A stretch of DNA of 64,000 bases from Dysidea avara (lineage: Eukaryota > Porifera > Demospongiae > Dictyoceratida > Dysideidae). The notes below the pieces were generated by a model that searched no databases, had not been told where the DNA came from, and worked only from the letters and a program-made list of their open reading frames with translations. Location of the stretch: NCBI RefSeq assembly GCF_963678975.1, contig NC_089275.1, positions 11,253,682-11,317,681 on the forward strand, in the 5' to 3' direction. A program made the translations under genes and the position numbers. This document shows positions 45,715-57,950 of the stretch, piece by piece (position 1 is the first letter of the stretch; each line of letters opens with the position of its first letter).

Positions 45715-48700
45715 TTGCAGCTGATCTCTCTACTGGGTGACTTGAAATGTAGCTGAACTATATACAGGATGGTTTCTTTGTAGCTGAACTCCCTGTAACA
45801 GGTGATTTGTTTGCAGCTAAACTCTCTACATGGTGGTGTCTTTATAGCCGAACTCTCTACATGATGGTTTCTTTGTAGCTGAACTCTCTATAAGGTGACT
45901 TCGTCTAGCTGAACTCTCTACAGGGTGATTTTTTTGTAGCTGAACTCTCTGCAGGGTGATTTGTTTGCAGCTGAACTCTCTACATGATGGTTTCTTTGTA
46001 GCTGAACTCTCTACAAGGTGACTTCGTCCAGTTGATCTCTCTACGGGGTGATTTGTTTCTAGCTGAACTCTCTACAGGTGAATTGTTTGCAGCTAAACTC
46101 TCTACATGGTGGTTTCTTTGTAGCTGAACTTTCTACAAGGTAACTTCTTCTCTACAGGGTGATTTGTTGTAGTTGAATTCTCTACTAGGTGGTTTGTATG
46201 AGGCTGAACTCTCTACATGGCGGTTTCTTTGTAGCTGAACTCTCTACAGAGTGATTTGTTTGCAGCTGAACTCTCTACATGATGGTTTCTTTGTAACTGA
46301 ACACTCTACAAGGTGACTTCTTCTAGCATGATCTTTCTACAGGGTGAATAGTTGTAGCTGAACTATCTACAAGGTAACTTCTACTAGCTGATCTCTATAC
46401 AGGGTGATTTGTTTGTAGTTGAATTCTGTACAGGTGGTTTCTTTGTAGCTGAACTCTGTACATGATGGTTTCTTTGTAGCTAAACTCTTTACAAGGTGAC
46501 TTCTTCTAGCTGAACTCTCTACGGGGTAATTTCTTTGTAGCTGAACTCTCTATATGATGGTTTCTTTGTAAATGAACTCTCTACAAGGTGAATTTTTCTA
46601 CCTGATCTCTCTACAGGGTGATTTGTTTGTAACTGAACTCTGTACAAGTGCGTTTTTGTGGGTGATCTCACTGTAGGTTGATTTGTTTGTAGCTGAACTC
46701 ACTAAAGGGTGATTTTGCTTGTAGCTGAACTCCTTGCATTGTATCTAGTTTCTAGCTGATCTCTCTACAGGGTGATTTGTTTGTAGCTGATCTCTCTACA
46801 AGTTGATTTGTGTGTAGCTGATCTCTCTTCAGGTTGATTAATTTGCAGCCGATCTCTCTACAAGGTAATTTGTTTGTAGCTGAACTGTCTATAAAGTGAT
46901 TTATTTGTAGCTGATCTCTCTGCAGGATGATTTGTTTTAGCTGAACTCTCTACAGGGTGATTTACTTGTAGCTGAACTCCTTACATTGTGACTAGTTTCT
47001 AGCTGATCTCTCTACAGGGTGATTTCTTTGTTGCTGATCTCTCTACAAATTGATTTGTGTGTAGCTGATCTTTCTACTGGTTGATTTTTTTGTAGTCGAT
47101 CTCTCTACAGGGTAATTTGTTTGTAGCTGAACTCTGTACAAGGTGCTTTTTTGTAGGTGATCTCACTGCAGGTTGATTTGTTTGTAGCTGAACTCACTAA
47201 AGGGTGATTTGCTTGTAGCTGAACTCCTTACATTGTGTCCAGTTTCTAGCTGATCTCTCTACAGAGTGATTTGTTTGTAGCTGAACTCTCTATAAGGTGA
47301 TTTATTTGTAGCTGAACTCCTTACATTGTGTGTAGTTTCTAGCTGATCTCTCTACAGGGTGATTTGTTTGTAATTGATCTCTCTACATATTGATTTGTGT
47401 GTAGCTGATCTCTCTGCAGGTTGATTTGTTTGTAGCCGATCTCTCTACAAGGTAATTTATTTGTAGCTGAACTGTCTAAAAGGTGATTTATTTGTAGCTG
47501 AACTCCTTACATTGTGTCTAGTTTCTAGCTGATTTCTGTACAGGGTGATATGTTTGTAGTTGATCTCTCTACAAGTTGATTTGTGTGTAGCTGATCTCTC
47601 TGCAGGTTGATTTGTTTGTAGCCGATCTCTCTATAGGGTAATTTGTTTGTAGCTGAACTCTCTATAAGGTGATTTGTTTGTAGTTGATCTCTCTGCAGGT
47701 TGATTTGTTTTAGCTGAACTCTCTACAGGCTGATTTGTTTGTAGCCGATCTCTCTACAGGGTAATTTGTTTGTAGCTGAACTCTCTACAAGTTGATTTGT
47801 GTGTAGCTGATCTCTCTGCAGGTTGATTTGTTTGTAGCCGATCTCTCTACAGAGCAATTTGTTTGTAGCTGATCTCTCTACAGGGTGATTTTTTTGTAGC
47901 TGACCTCTCTTCAGGGTGATTTGTTTCTAGCTGATTGCTCTACAGGTTGATTTGTTTGTAGATGAACTCTCTACAGGGTAATTTGCTTGTAGCTGAACTC
48001 CTTACTTTGTGTCTAGTTTGTAGCTGATCTCTCTACAGGGTGATTTGTTTGTAGCTGAACTCCTTACATTGTGTGTAGTTTCTAGCTGATCTCTCTACAG
48101 GGTGATTTGTTTGTAGCTGATCTCTCTACAAGTTGATTTGTGTGTATATAGCTGATCTCTCTGCAGGTTGATTTGTTTGTAGCTGATCTCTCTACAGGTA
48201 ATCTGTTTGTAGCTGAACTCTCTGCAGGTTGATTTGTTTTAGCTGAACTCTCTACAGGGTGATTGCTTGTAGCTGAACTCCTTACATTGTGTCTAGTTTC
48301 TAGCTGATGTCTCTACAGGGTGATTTTTTGTAGCTGAACTCTCTTCAGGGTGGTTTGTTTCTAGCTGATCTCTCTACAGGTAGATTTGTGTTGATTTGTT
48401 CATTGCTGATCGCTCTAAAGGTAATTGATTTGTTGCAGTTGAACACCCTGCAAAGTGTTTTGTTTGTAGCTGATCACTCTAAAGGGTAATTTGTTTGTAG
48501 CTGAACTCTCTCCACAGTGACTTGTGTGTAGCAGAATTCTGTGTAACTGAATTCTCTAGAGAGTGACTTAATTGTAGCTGAATTCTCTACACAGTGCATG
48601 ACTTGTTTATAGCTGAACTTTCTTCAGTGTGACTTGTAATGTTCTGAATCTCTATAGTGGTATATTTGCTTAACTCTCCACATGGTGACTGTCTTCTTGC

Positions 48701-48780
48701 TGAACTGTCTATAAGATTAACTGTTTGCAGCTGAACTCCCTACAGAATAACTTGTGATGTAATAAAATTCTATAATGGAG
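45715..48780 (+). repeat. Minisatellite array of copy 5
   Basis: ~31-bp monomers with the same 5'-to-3' shift of monomer types as copy 4, including the CTCCTTACATTGTGTCTAGT variant. Confidence 0.9.
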
Positions 48781-49603
48781 TAAATAAATTAGCCGAATGC
48801 TCTATTAGGGTGACTGTTCTATTAGAGTATCTCGATCTCGCATTTGCTACACGGAGTTGGCTTTCGAATCATAACTCAGTGATTTGTACTCCTATTCTTC
48901 TGTACTACTGCAAGGACTTTCTATGAAGATTATTCCAGCTATACACCGATTTTCAGCTCATTGCTGTAAGCGGTTTGCCTAGTAGGCGTGAAAACTAATA
49001 CTTTTTTATTCATAAAAATCGATCGCGTAATTGTGACACAGGTTGGGTTTTGTGTCATATCTCCGTGGTCTTTATCTCGATTCCTTTCAAACCACCAAAA
49101 GGCACTCCTACGATGGTTACTCCATCTACATAGCAATTTTCAACTCATTCCATGAAGCGGTTTATCCTGTAGGCGTGACAACAATCGATCTTGTTTTACG
49201 CGAATAATCGGTAATAACTCCTGAACCATTCATCGGATTTGTACCACATTTGATGCTAGGATTCGCCTTTGGACTCCCTTTCTGTGTGCCAAATTTCAAG
49301 GCGATCGGAGTACGCGTTTGCTTGTTATAGCAATTTTTGCAAGTGTGCGAAAAGACGAAGAAGAAAAAAAAACGAAACTTTGGCAGCTCGTATCTCGGAA
49401 ATGGCTGGAGCGATTTCCTTCAAATTTGGAATGTAGACTCCCTTGGCTGGCGGGCAACTGTGTAGCAAATTTGGTTCCAATTAGATAAGTGATCACCGAG
49501 ATACAAAGGTGTGAAAATGACGTTTTCGTTCTTCCTGTCAATATACTCACGGTGTGGCGCGCCGGCTTCTTGGGCCGCACGACACACTACCGTGTGTCTT
49601 GAT

Positions 49604-49758
49604 ATACACATTTATTTACCTAGCTATCCACCCTTCCACCGTACCAAGCTCTATATTGCCTACTCTTTTTCCTAATGCTAATCGCATAACAATTTTCCAC
49701 AAAGCCAATAGTGTATGTGACAATACACAACAATCATGCAACAAGAACACAATGACAC
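49604..49758. other. Short spacer, nothing recognised
   Basis: Unique sequence between the end of copy 5 and the next MITE; no signal seen. Confidence 0.4.
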
Positions 49759-50593
49759 CATAGATAATATACGAACCATGGATTGGAAACGCCCGTATTA
49801 TTTACGTAGTGACGTCATAGACCATCCTGGTTACGGTGCGCGAAAAGTTTACAGTCGTTACAGGTGGAACATTTTGCATTTCTTGTAAGCTACAAATACG
49901 TGTTTATTGGTTACAGCTGGGTTACAAAGTACCTACACTAATTGGAGGCTGGACTGGTTATGGACACTGGCGAGTAGCAAACAACAGCGTAACAAGATGC
50001 AAGTTAAAAGGTGAAGTATAGTGTTTCATAACGGTTGGGCAAATTTCCTGAAGAAATAAAAAGTGCAGCATCGTTTGTTTGCTGTTCTTAGCTTCACTTG
50101 TAGCAGGTAGAGTGGCTTTAACTAACCAGATATCTAATGTTTCACTGTATACTTAGACTGTTTGGATAAAACAACAGAAAACAGGCACTACTTTGGGCAA
50201 TTGTTTTACCCAAGTCGAACAAGTCTTTGGCTAAAAATTCATTTCAGTCTATCAAACATTTATTTGGTTGTGGCATAGAGGCTATGTTAAGATAGCTGGT
50301 AACGATGCTTCTGAAATATTTGCTAACGCGTACCTGCCAGTATCCACCTGTCGCCAATGATATTCCCTCCAATGTCCACAGACAAGCTGTGTTCTTGTTC
50401 AGTACAAAACGCTACACAATAAACAATGTAAAAGGAATGTCCACGCCTTGAAACTAGCCTTCAAACAAGCGAGAGAAAGCCAAACAGCCATCCAGTACAT
50501 TTCAACAAATTTTCCAATGTATTGGCGCACCGTAACTAGGATAGGTAAATAATTCCACGGGCGTTTCCAATCCATGTTCGTATATTATCTATG
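49759..50593. mobile_element. MITE (835 bp) with ~75-bp termini and 7-bp target duplication
   Basis: CATAGATAATATACGAAC, ATGGATTGGAAACGCCCGT and GGTTACGGTGCGC at the left are inverted at the right end (GCGCACCGTAACTAGGAT, ACGGGCGTTTCCAATCCAT, GTATATTATCTATG). ATGACAC flanks both sides (49752-49758, 50594-50600). The interior has no credible protein. Confidence 0.75.
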
Positions 50594-50600
50594 ATGACAC

Positions 50601-50814
50601 CATAATAGCAAACCCGTTAAACCAGTTTGTCGATTACACAATACTTGACACCATTTCAACATTACTTCATGTGCTTAGATCATAGCACACCCTTAGGTCA
50701 TAGCGTGCACTTAGGTCACAGCAATTATGTGCAAGTTCTTATAGTGCTACATCTGCAGCATGCATGTTAACTTCAATTTATTGTGATGCAATAAATTACA
50801 TAATAAATAGAAAT
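50601..50814. other. Short intergenic stretch
   Basis: Nothing recognised beyond a repeated CTTAGGTCA(T/C)AGC phrase near 50690-50720. Confidence 0.4.
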
Positions 50815-51000
50815 AAAAAAAGCGAGGGAGGTTAATTACCTACACTTGCAGCCATACTAGTGGACATTAAATCCCTACTTCAGTCATGGTTATGTATTGA
50901 CAAGCTAAATGACTGAAGCAAGAATAAAATGTCCACTAGTATAGCTGCAGGTGTAGAAATACCGTATTCCCTTGTAATTGCTTTTCACTTCTGTGATCCT
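50815..51000. mobile_element. Foldback MITE, family with 55975 and 62085
   Basis: CTACACTTGCAGCCATACTA, GTGGACATT at the left and AATGTCCACTAGTATAGCTG, CAGGTGTAGA at the right form inverted arms around a short loop. Outer arms match GGATCACAGAAGT-like ends less well. Confidence 0.55.
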
Positions 51001-53270
51001 TACTCAAATTTCTAATTTCCTTATTTATAATTACTGTATATTACTTGAAGACTTAATGATAGGTTGATTATGAATTTGCATTACTAAAAATACCCAATGT
51101 CAGTGACAAATCTTTAGAAAAATATAGTCCTGTACTCTGGAAAATGTGTCAAAACAGGTCTGGATTACACCTTATACAAAGGTCATTACCTTAATCATCA
51201 GAAATGCACCACGACAATTTATGACTTAAATTTAGTGATATTATGTCAGTGGCCAGACAGTGACACTATCACATGAAACCAAAAGGTTATTCTACACTAT
51301 AAAATAGTTTGACGTGTAATTGTCAGCAAAATTCTTTTTATCTCCAAGAATTTACATGGCTTTTCTGATGGCATCATCAACATGATCTCATAATTGAGTT
51401 ACGGGCGGGATTCTTTCTCAGCATGTTGTGTTAAATGATGTTTCGCACCGCAATAACATGAAGTACCAGAAGCCTACTTAAATTTGGTGGGGAATTTTGA
51501 CACCTGAATCGTTTCATGTATTGCTCCCAAATACATCAAAAACACATCAATGCTTGTAAGCCATCAATAAGGTGTTATTGAAACCAAATTGCTTCAATAT
51601 AATGAACATTTCTACAAATCTGCAATAGTTTCATTTAGCCATATGTATACGATTCCTCACCAGTCAAGTTCAGGAGTTGGCAATTAACAAGTGGCTTCAA
51701 CAGCCAAGGTTAGTTGTTAAATCAGATCATATTATACTTTTATAGAATTACACCATAAGACAAGTTGGTCTTCCATATTCTCAGCAATTTTCTCATTCTA
51801 TAGGTTTCAGCTAAAGAACTGGTAAAGCACACAACGTTTGAAAATTTCTTTATATAAAAAGTTATTATTATTAAGAAGCCATTATTATCCCTGAAAAGTG
51901 ACACAGTTAACATTTATTATTCATATAGTAGCTAAGTGACAGTGAGGATGATACTAAGGAATATATAAACAATTTGACTAACAAAACATTAAGCAATTAC
52001 TACTAGTGAGTATATACCAAGAATTTTGGTTGAGATACAATAGAAGAGAACTACATTACATTAACAGAGGTACCGGGATCCAGGAGCTGGCAAGTGGAAG
52101 GGCACAAACAGGAGGGCAGATTCTCTCGTTGGTGTATTTTTTAAACAGCAATGATCACTCCTTAGTAGGTAGATTTATGGCATTTGTTGATGGTTGTGAA
52201 GTCTTAAAAAGCTGTTTGAAAGGTCTTACACATTAGCAACACGATGATTATTTTTAGAGGCGCTTAGTGCGCACGAATGTGCTGGGTGAGTTTGGGAGGG
52301 AGCCTCAGGGAGGTTAAATGTCTGGATGTTATAACTTTGGTTTTCAGGTGAGTTTACAATAAATGGTAGTAATATGTAGTTTTCATGAGTTATATAAATT
52401 GATTTTGATCTAACAAGTTGTATAGTATTTCTATCAAAAGAAGTACCAGTGGCTCTTCCACAGAGGGGGGGGGGGGGGGGGGGGGATTTGCCCCAAATGC
52501 CCTATCCTGGATCCGCCATTGTTGTATTGTGTATACATAAACTGTATTATACATAAGCAGTAAAGTCATTGAATTTGGGTGAGCCCTATATATCTGTTAG
52601 TTTTGAATTGTGGTGTGGAATTAACATTCCACTATTTCCAAGCGTAAACAGTCCAGTGATCACATTATGTGTGTTCAAACATGCAATTTCCCAAATATGT
52701 GTTCTACTGACATGTACGAAATGGTACACGTAGTGTAACATTATGCACATCTTTACCAGAAGATTCATGGTAACTAGAAATGCAATATAGTTTCATATTA
52801 TTATGTCCTATGTCTTTATTGCAGTACATTTGCCTGTGTCTTGAAATCAATTCTCAATGTACACATGCATGTCTACTATATAATGTATTACCACATATTC
52901 ATCTAAAACACATTGCTTGTCTACCTGACCACCATATATGGTATTAAGCTGTACATCTTATAAATTTCATTGTCAATGCGTCTACCAAGCCATCTGTGTG
53001 CAGCAAGACATGTCAGTTTAAGTGTATGTGTATACCATACAGTACCGGCATACCCCACATCTTTTGTGAACTAATGTATATGTACTTGTAGGAATTCACT
53101 GTGCACATGATTAGTAGTGCTGTATGGATCATCATGAAACAAACGTTAAAACAATCAACAATTCAACAAATTCATGGACTATTCCCAGAAATACGTAACT
53201 TTATATATATAACTTTAAGGTGTGATTTTGTAATGATTGTTAAATCAAGTTCTGCTGAATGAACTAAGTG
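51001..53270. other. Intergenic, no gene seen; G21 tract at 52465-52485
   Basis: AT-rich. It contains a run of 21 G followed by ATTTGCCCCAAATGCCCTAT and GGATCCGCCATTG, which looks like the tail of an old dispersed repeat. Short open frames, for example 52006-52236, show no family resemblance. Confidence 0.45.
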
Positions 53271-54010
53271 TACGGTATACGTACCTTTGAAGGCATAACA
53301 TTAATAGTTGCACTGAAGCCACTGGCCGGGTTCATTTGGTGTGAATAAGTGTATAATTATTCGTCTTTTGTAATCCTTTGGGTTTGACAGATGTGTTGAT
53401 GGCATCTGCATGCCATAGCTATATATAAGGTACCATAATCAGTTGCTCACTCTACATATAACCAAGAGTACATAATGTACTCTTGATATAACACATCACG
53501 CTTAAAGCTATCAAGAGTATTACTTGGCTAGCACAGTACAACAAAATGTACCCAGTATTATGAATGCTTACCTGTTATTAATCATATGAAATGCTGCACC
53601 AACTGTCTTACAACATTGAAAAGTTGTATTAAGCATTTAATTAAAGTCACCAATAACATTTTCGGTTTCAAAGTATTTGTGAACATAACACCATTATTCT
53701 ATATATCCACCCATTAGTAAGCACATCCAAACATGTATCTCTGGAATTAACTTGCACTAAGAATCTGTAAGGCACACTGCTCTTTTCATTGCTAACCCAG
53801 CTAGAGAAAGGAGATGGGGAGGGGGCTACACTCCTCTATTATACATTTATCTAATAATGAATATTTACAATGTACTGGCATTGGCAGTTTCAAGTAGTTA
53901 CATGTAAACATTTTGAAAACTTGATGGGTGTACTTATATCTACTGCTATTTGACTACCATCTAAACACTATAGTGTACCACACACACTGTGCCATGTTGG
54001 AATGATAATT
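53270..54010. repeat. Segmental-duplication block, partner of 11200-13100
   Basis: AATAGTTGCACTGAAGCCAC near 53310 and ATTTGACTACCATCTAAACA near 53950 match the same phrases at 11210 and 13050 in the same order, with neighbouring diverged similarity. The intervening length differs because the 11-13 kb side carries a MITE at 12532. Confidence 0.55.
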
Positions 54011-55974
54011 GAATAATTATAGTTTAACCAAACTGTTAGTGACATTTGGCAGTTTGTGGGGTTGAATTAACTGAGAGATGTTAATTTGTTTACTGTGTTA
54101 AGTTGTGATGAAATTGCAAACATTGCTTGGATGCTTATGCAAAGCGGCTTCACCATACTTTTACATTCAGTGCACCTATATACACATAGATATCAATGTA
54201 GTACCTACATAATTATGTACATATTCTACACAATTCTTACATACACACTTCAGAAACATGCAATTGTTGAACAAACACAGACATGTATACATGTTCACAC
54301 AATATTATCACTGTTTAGTAATGTAACTGTTAATTAAATTAAATGCATGCTCTTAGTTCAATAATTTTACTGTCCATTAATTTTATTAACACATGCGTAA
54401 GAGCGTGTGTGAACAGTTTGTTGTTTTGTCAACAAGCACTTGAACCCTTTCAGATTGGGAATATCTTTTATTTATTGTAATGTCTCTTTTATGCTGTGGT
54501 CTTGGTATCATGGTCACATCATTCATTGTCGATTTACTTACACGCGAGACTGTCCATAAAATTCAAATACATGTTCATAATAATGTCAATGGAACTAATG
54601 GTGGTCTCTCACAAGCTCAGTTACACATGCAAAACTGGTATATAAACCAAAGATTAATATTTGGTGCTTTCTAAGCACACAGGTACAGTACAGTGCAGCT
54701 GTAAAATGCAAAATTGTATGCTGTAACAGTTTTGCACTGCTATCTGTTAAATTACCCCAAGTTATATTTATTAGATCCGAGTTGGGGCAGTTTATAGCTC
54801 TCCAGTTGCATTAGGTGCTGTGATATGACTGTAACCACAAACCATGTGCTGTATAGTCTACCTATGGCATGCTAGCCAGCTGTGGCAGCTAATGGGTTAA
54901 TGAAGCTATTTATTTTCAAACGGTTAAGAAATGTGATGTGTTTGAGATAAATTCAGGTGCTGTGCTAAGAAATATATAAGCTTTCACTTCACCAATCAGA
55001 AGTTTGTCTGATTCTGTAACAGTGGATACAACATACTTGCCTCACATATTTGTAAAAGTCGGTCAGTTGAAATTTATTGTGAGATTTTAATTTGGAATTA
55101 AAAAAAAATATTTTTCAATTTTAATGCCATATGGTACATACATTACATAAACACTACTCTGTGTATTAATTATGTTTAATGAAGACAAGGTTAAAGTTGG
55201 GAGATAATCACATGTATATGGAATAATACCACTTACCAACAGCTAATAGTTGATGACCAGATGGATGCAATGGGTTCCACAATGCAAAGCAGGCGAAAGA
55301 AGGGTGAGCATTAATCAGGGTGACTCGCAAATGCATGCGTTAGAAAGAGCACTCAGATAGGGTATGTATCAAGGTCACATGGTGTAAAAAAGTTTGTCCC
55401 TGCCCAAAGCCCACACTAGATTTAGGAGACTACATTCAAATTTGTGTATGTACTGTATATATATGTATAAGCAGTGCAAATAAAAGAATAACAGAATCAT
55501 AAACTAAATAATTATATATATTTTTAAATGATGCATGTAGTTATATTTTGGGGAGGATATGTACCACATGCCAAGTAGACTCATGCTCCAATATTACCCC
55601 ATTCCATGAGTAGCCTCCAACTCAAGGTTATGTGATAGTGCAAGGTTTCCGTAGGATTGGTAGGATGGCCTTAGAAATTCCTATGGCTTCAAAGTCAGGA
55701 ACCCCCGGGTATTTGTCCTCCAAGCCTCATGCAATCAGGGGAGCCACAATCTGTGGCTATACATATAAGCGGTCCTGTTTTAAATATATAGATGAATCAT
55801 GGAACCCTGCACAAATTACCAAAACAACCACCATCATTAGACGGAGGTTGACAAGAGAACCAGTTGTGTCACATGGCAAACTGGTTGTGTTACAACTGTA
55901 TTGACCAACATTAAATGAATAATATTATAGTAAACTATTAGTATATATAAGTAGCTATAAGGAAAAGAATAGGA
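54011..55974. other. Intergenic, nothing recognised
   Basis: AT-rich; no convincing gene. The frame 55632-55904 is open for 90 codons but matches no family I know and lacks splice or promoter support. Confidence 0.4.
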
Positions 55975-56181
55975 ATTCTAAGCTCGATTAGGGATCATAG
56001 AAAAAAAGTAGGGAAGCAAGGGTGGTCACCTACACGTGCCAATAAACTAGTGGACATCCTAATTCAGTCATGGGTACAATATAGCTAGACTGAATTAGGG
56101 AATAATGTCCACTAGTGTACCTGTAGGTGTAGGTAACCTCCCTTGTTTCCCTACTATGATCCCTAATCAAGCTTAAAATTA
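55975..56181. mobile_element. Foldback MITE, second member of the 50815 family
   Basis: GATTAGGGATCATAG, GTAGGGAAGCAAGGG, CACCTACACG and ACTAGTGGACAT at the left are mirrored by ATGTCCACTAGTG, GTAGGTGTAGG, CCCTTGTTTCCCTAC and ATGATCCCTAATC at the right, ~80-bp arms. Confidence 0.65.
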
Positions 56182-56456
56182 CTAATTTTTCCTTATACTT
56201 GTTTGTTTTACTTTTTTGTAACATTATTATGACCACACATATCGCATCAAAAGAAATTAGAGCATCAGAGTTAATGTTTTCATTGAACATGTGCCCCAGT
56301 TATCAATTACTGACTCAAAAGTGAATGGTCATTACGCTTCACTTTCACCTATGTTCAGCCCATTACACAGTGCTACAAGCAAAGAACAATAGAAGCACCT
56401 TTGCAATCAACCCAGCCACCACGAAAAATACAGACAATTGTGCACCCCAACTACAG

Positions 56457-56558
56457 GTATCAATTACTGGCCCTGTTCAGCCACTATTACAAATGAGAAC
56501 AGTAGGATAAGTGCCTCTGCAGTCACGATGGATGCTCCAGAGGATGAAGATAACTTAG
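56457..56558 (+). CDS. Possible isolated coding exon (34 codons), unrecognised
   Basis: An open stretch between an acceptor (CCAACTACAG) and a consensus donor (CTTAG|GTAAGT). Both boundaries fall after the first codon base (symmetric phase 1), the arrangement common in extracellular modules. The peptide starts INYWPCSATITN and ends in acidic DAPEDEDNL. No family recognised and no neighbouring exon found, so it may be chance. Confidence 0.2.
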
Positions 56559-56712
56559 GTAAGTCCATGATACATTCATTAAATGTACTGCAGTATGCCA
56601 ACCTGGACGAAGTGGCATCGAACAGTAAAAGAATCAAGCCCAAAGTCTTAGCCATTATCAAGTTACACTTGTCTGAAGGAATTAGTCAGTCAGTCAATCA
56701 GTTAATTTTTTT

Positions 56713-57088
56713 TTAATTTCGTAGCAACATTTTGGGAAACTTGTCTTGATAACAATATTACTATCAACATTGCAGACTATCTAATTTTGATCATTAGCAT
56801 TGCCTGTGAACATACCTGCATTGCCTTATAATTAAAACAATTCTATTAGTTTACCACAAATTGATTCGAACATTCCGATTAATTAATGACCATACCATTC
56901 TTTCCAAACTCATAATTACCTTAAGCAGCTATGATTCAAATATTGCTGGTATTGATTACATTACATATTAGTTAAGACGATCACCGTTATCATACTTGTG
57001 GCATAACATGATTAGAAATTGAAATGTGTATGCATTTCCATGTGTATAAGTGACCACTGATCAGGTTTACAAAAAGGGTTGTCCAATC
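56713..57088 (+). repeat. 376-bp direct repeat, copy 1
   Basis: From the T-run/AATTTCGTAGCAACATT to GGGTTGTCCAATC. It recurs 640 bp downstream with only a couple of differences (AATTTCG/AATTTTG; TTAATTAATG/TTAATCAATG). Confidence 0.88.
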
Positions 57089-57352
57089 TGAAGGTACAAA
57101 GTTGTGTGGAAGTCCCCCGTTTGAAAATCTGGCTGAATTCAAGCATTATTGATAGTAGTCAGTCAATGAGTGGCATGACTTCAAAATTGGATGGCTATAC
57201 AGTGAACTAGTACTTATGTTTATATGGCAACATACTTAAAATGCCATGAGCTAGTATATGCAACTTGATGATGGGATATAATAGGCCCACACACAGTATT
57301 GGAACTAAGGAGGGAAACTGTACAAAACTGCACTACAAGAGTTTTTTTTTTT

Positions 57353-57728
57353 TTAATTTTGTAGCAACATTTTGGGAAACTTGTCTTGATAACAATATTA
57401 CTATCAACATTGCAGACTATCTAATTTTGATCATTAGCATTGCCTGTGAACATACCTGCATTGCCTTATAATTAAAACAATTCTATTAGTTTACCACAAA
57501 TTGATTCGAACATTCCGATTAATCAATGACCATACCATTCTTTCCAAACTCATAATTACCTTAAGCAGCTATGATTCAAATATTGCTGGTATTGATTACA
57601 TTACATATTAGTTAAGACGATCACCGTTATCATACTTGTGGCATAACATGATTAGAAATTGAAATGTGTATGCATTTCCATGTGTATAAGTGACCACTGA
57701 TCAGGTTTACAAAAAGGGTTGTCCAATC
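57353..57728 (+). repeat. 376-bp direct repeat, copy 2
   Basis: Second near-identical copy, starting after a longer T-run. The 264 bp between the copies include sequence shared with the downstream flank of gene B (about 57200-57320). Confidence 0.88.
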
Positions 57729-57950
57729 GTTGCTAAAAAAGAAGTCATTAATATGTACATACCTTAGAATTGCTTAGTATGTAAGTAATCATGTAACAGG
57801 ACTATTCTATTGTAATTCCTCACCTCGATTATTATTAATTTTGATAAACAGCTAATTTCATTGGATATGATATGATGTAATACAAAAAGTGCTAGTGCTT
57901 GTAAATATCTACAGATGTAATTAGCCTGTATAAAATAGTTTCAAAAGTTC
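57729..57950. other. Short 3' flank of gene C
   Basis: No clear poly(A) signal beyond an AATAAA (minus strand, 57958-57963) that overlaps the last codons of gene C. Confidence 0.3.

Larger units (their letters stand above)
45181..49603 (+). mobile_element. Composite satellite-carrying mobile element, copy 5
   Basis: Palindrome 45181-45504, spacer 45505-45714, array 45715-48780, unique terminal segment 48780-49580, hairpin 49581-49598 (loop TACC, as in copy 1) and end CTTGAT at 49603. It starts only 8 bp of TA after copy 4 ends. Confidence 0.8.

Noticed and set aside
3301..49603. Centromeric satellite interpretation for the arrays
   Set aside because: The arrays are bounded by the same unique modules in every copy and occur in both orientations, which fits mobile elements better than a centromere.
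55632..55904. 90-codon plus-strand frame
   Set aside because: No recognisable domain, splice signals or paralogue; length is within chance for this much DNA.
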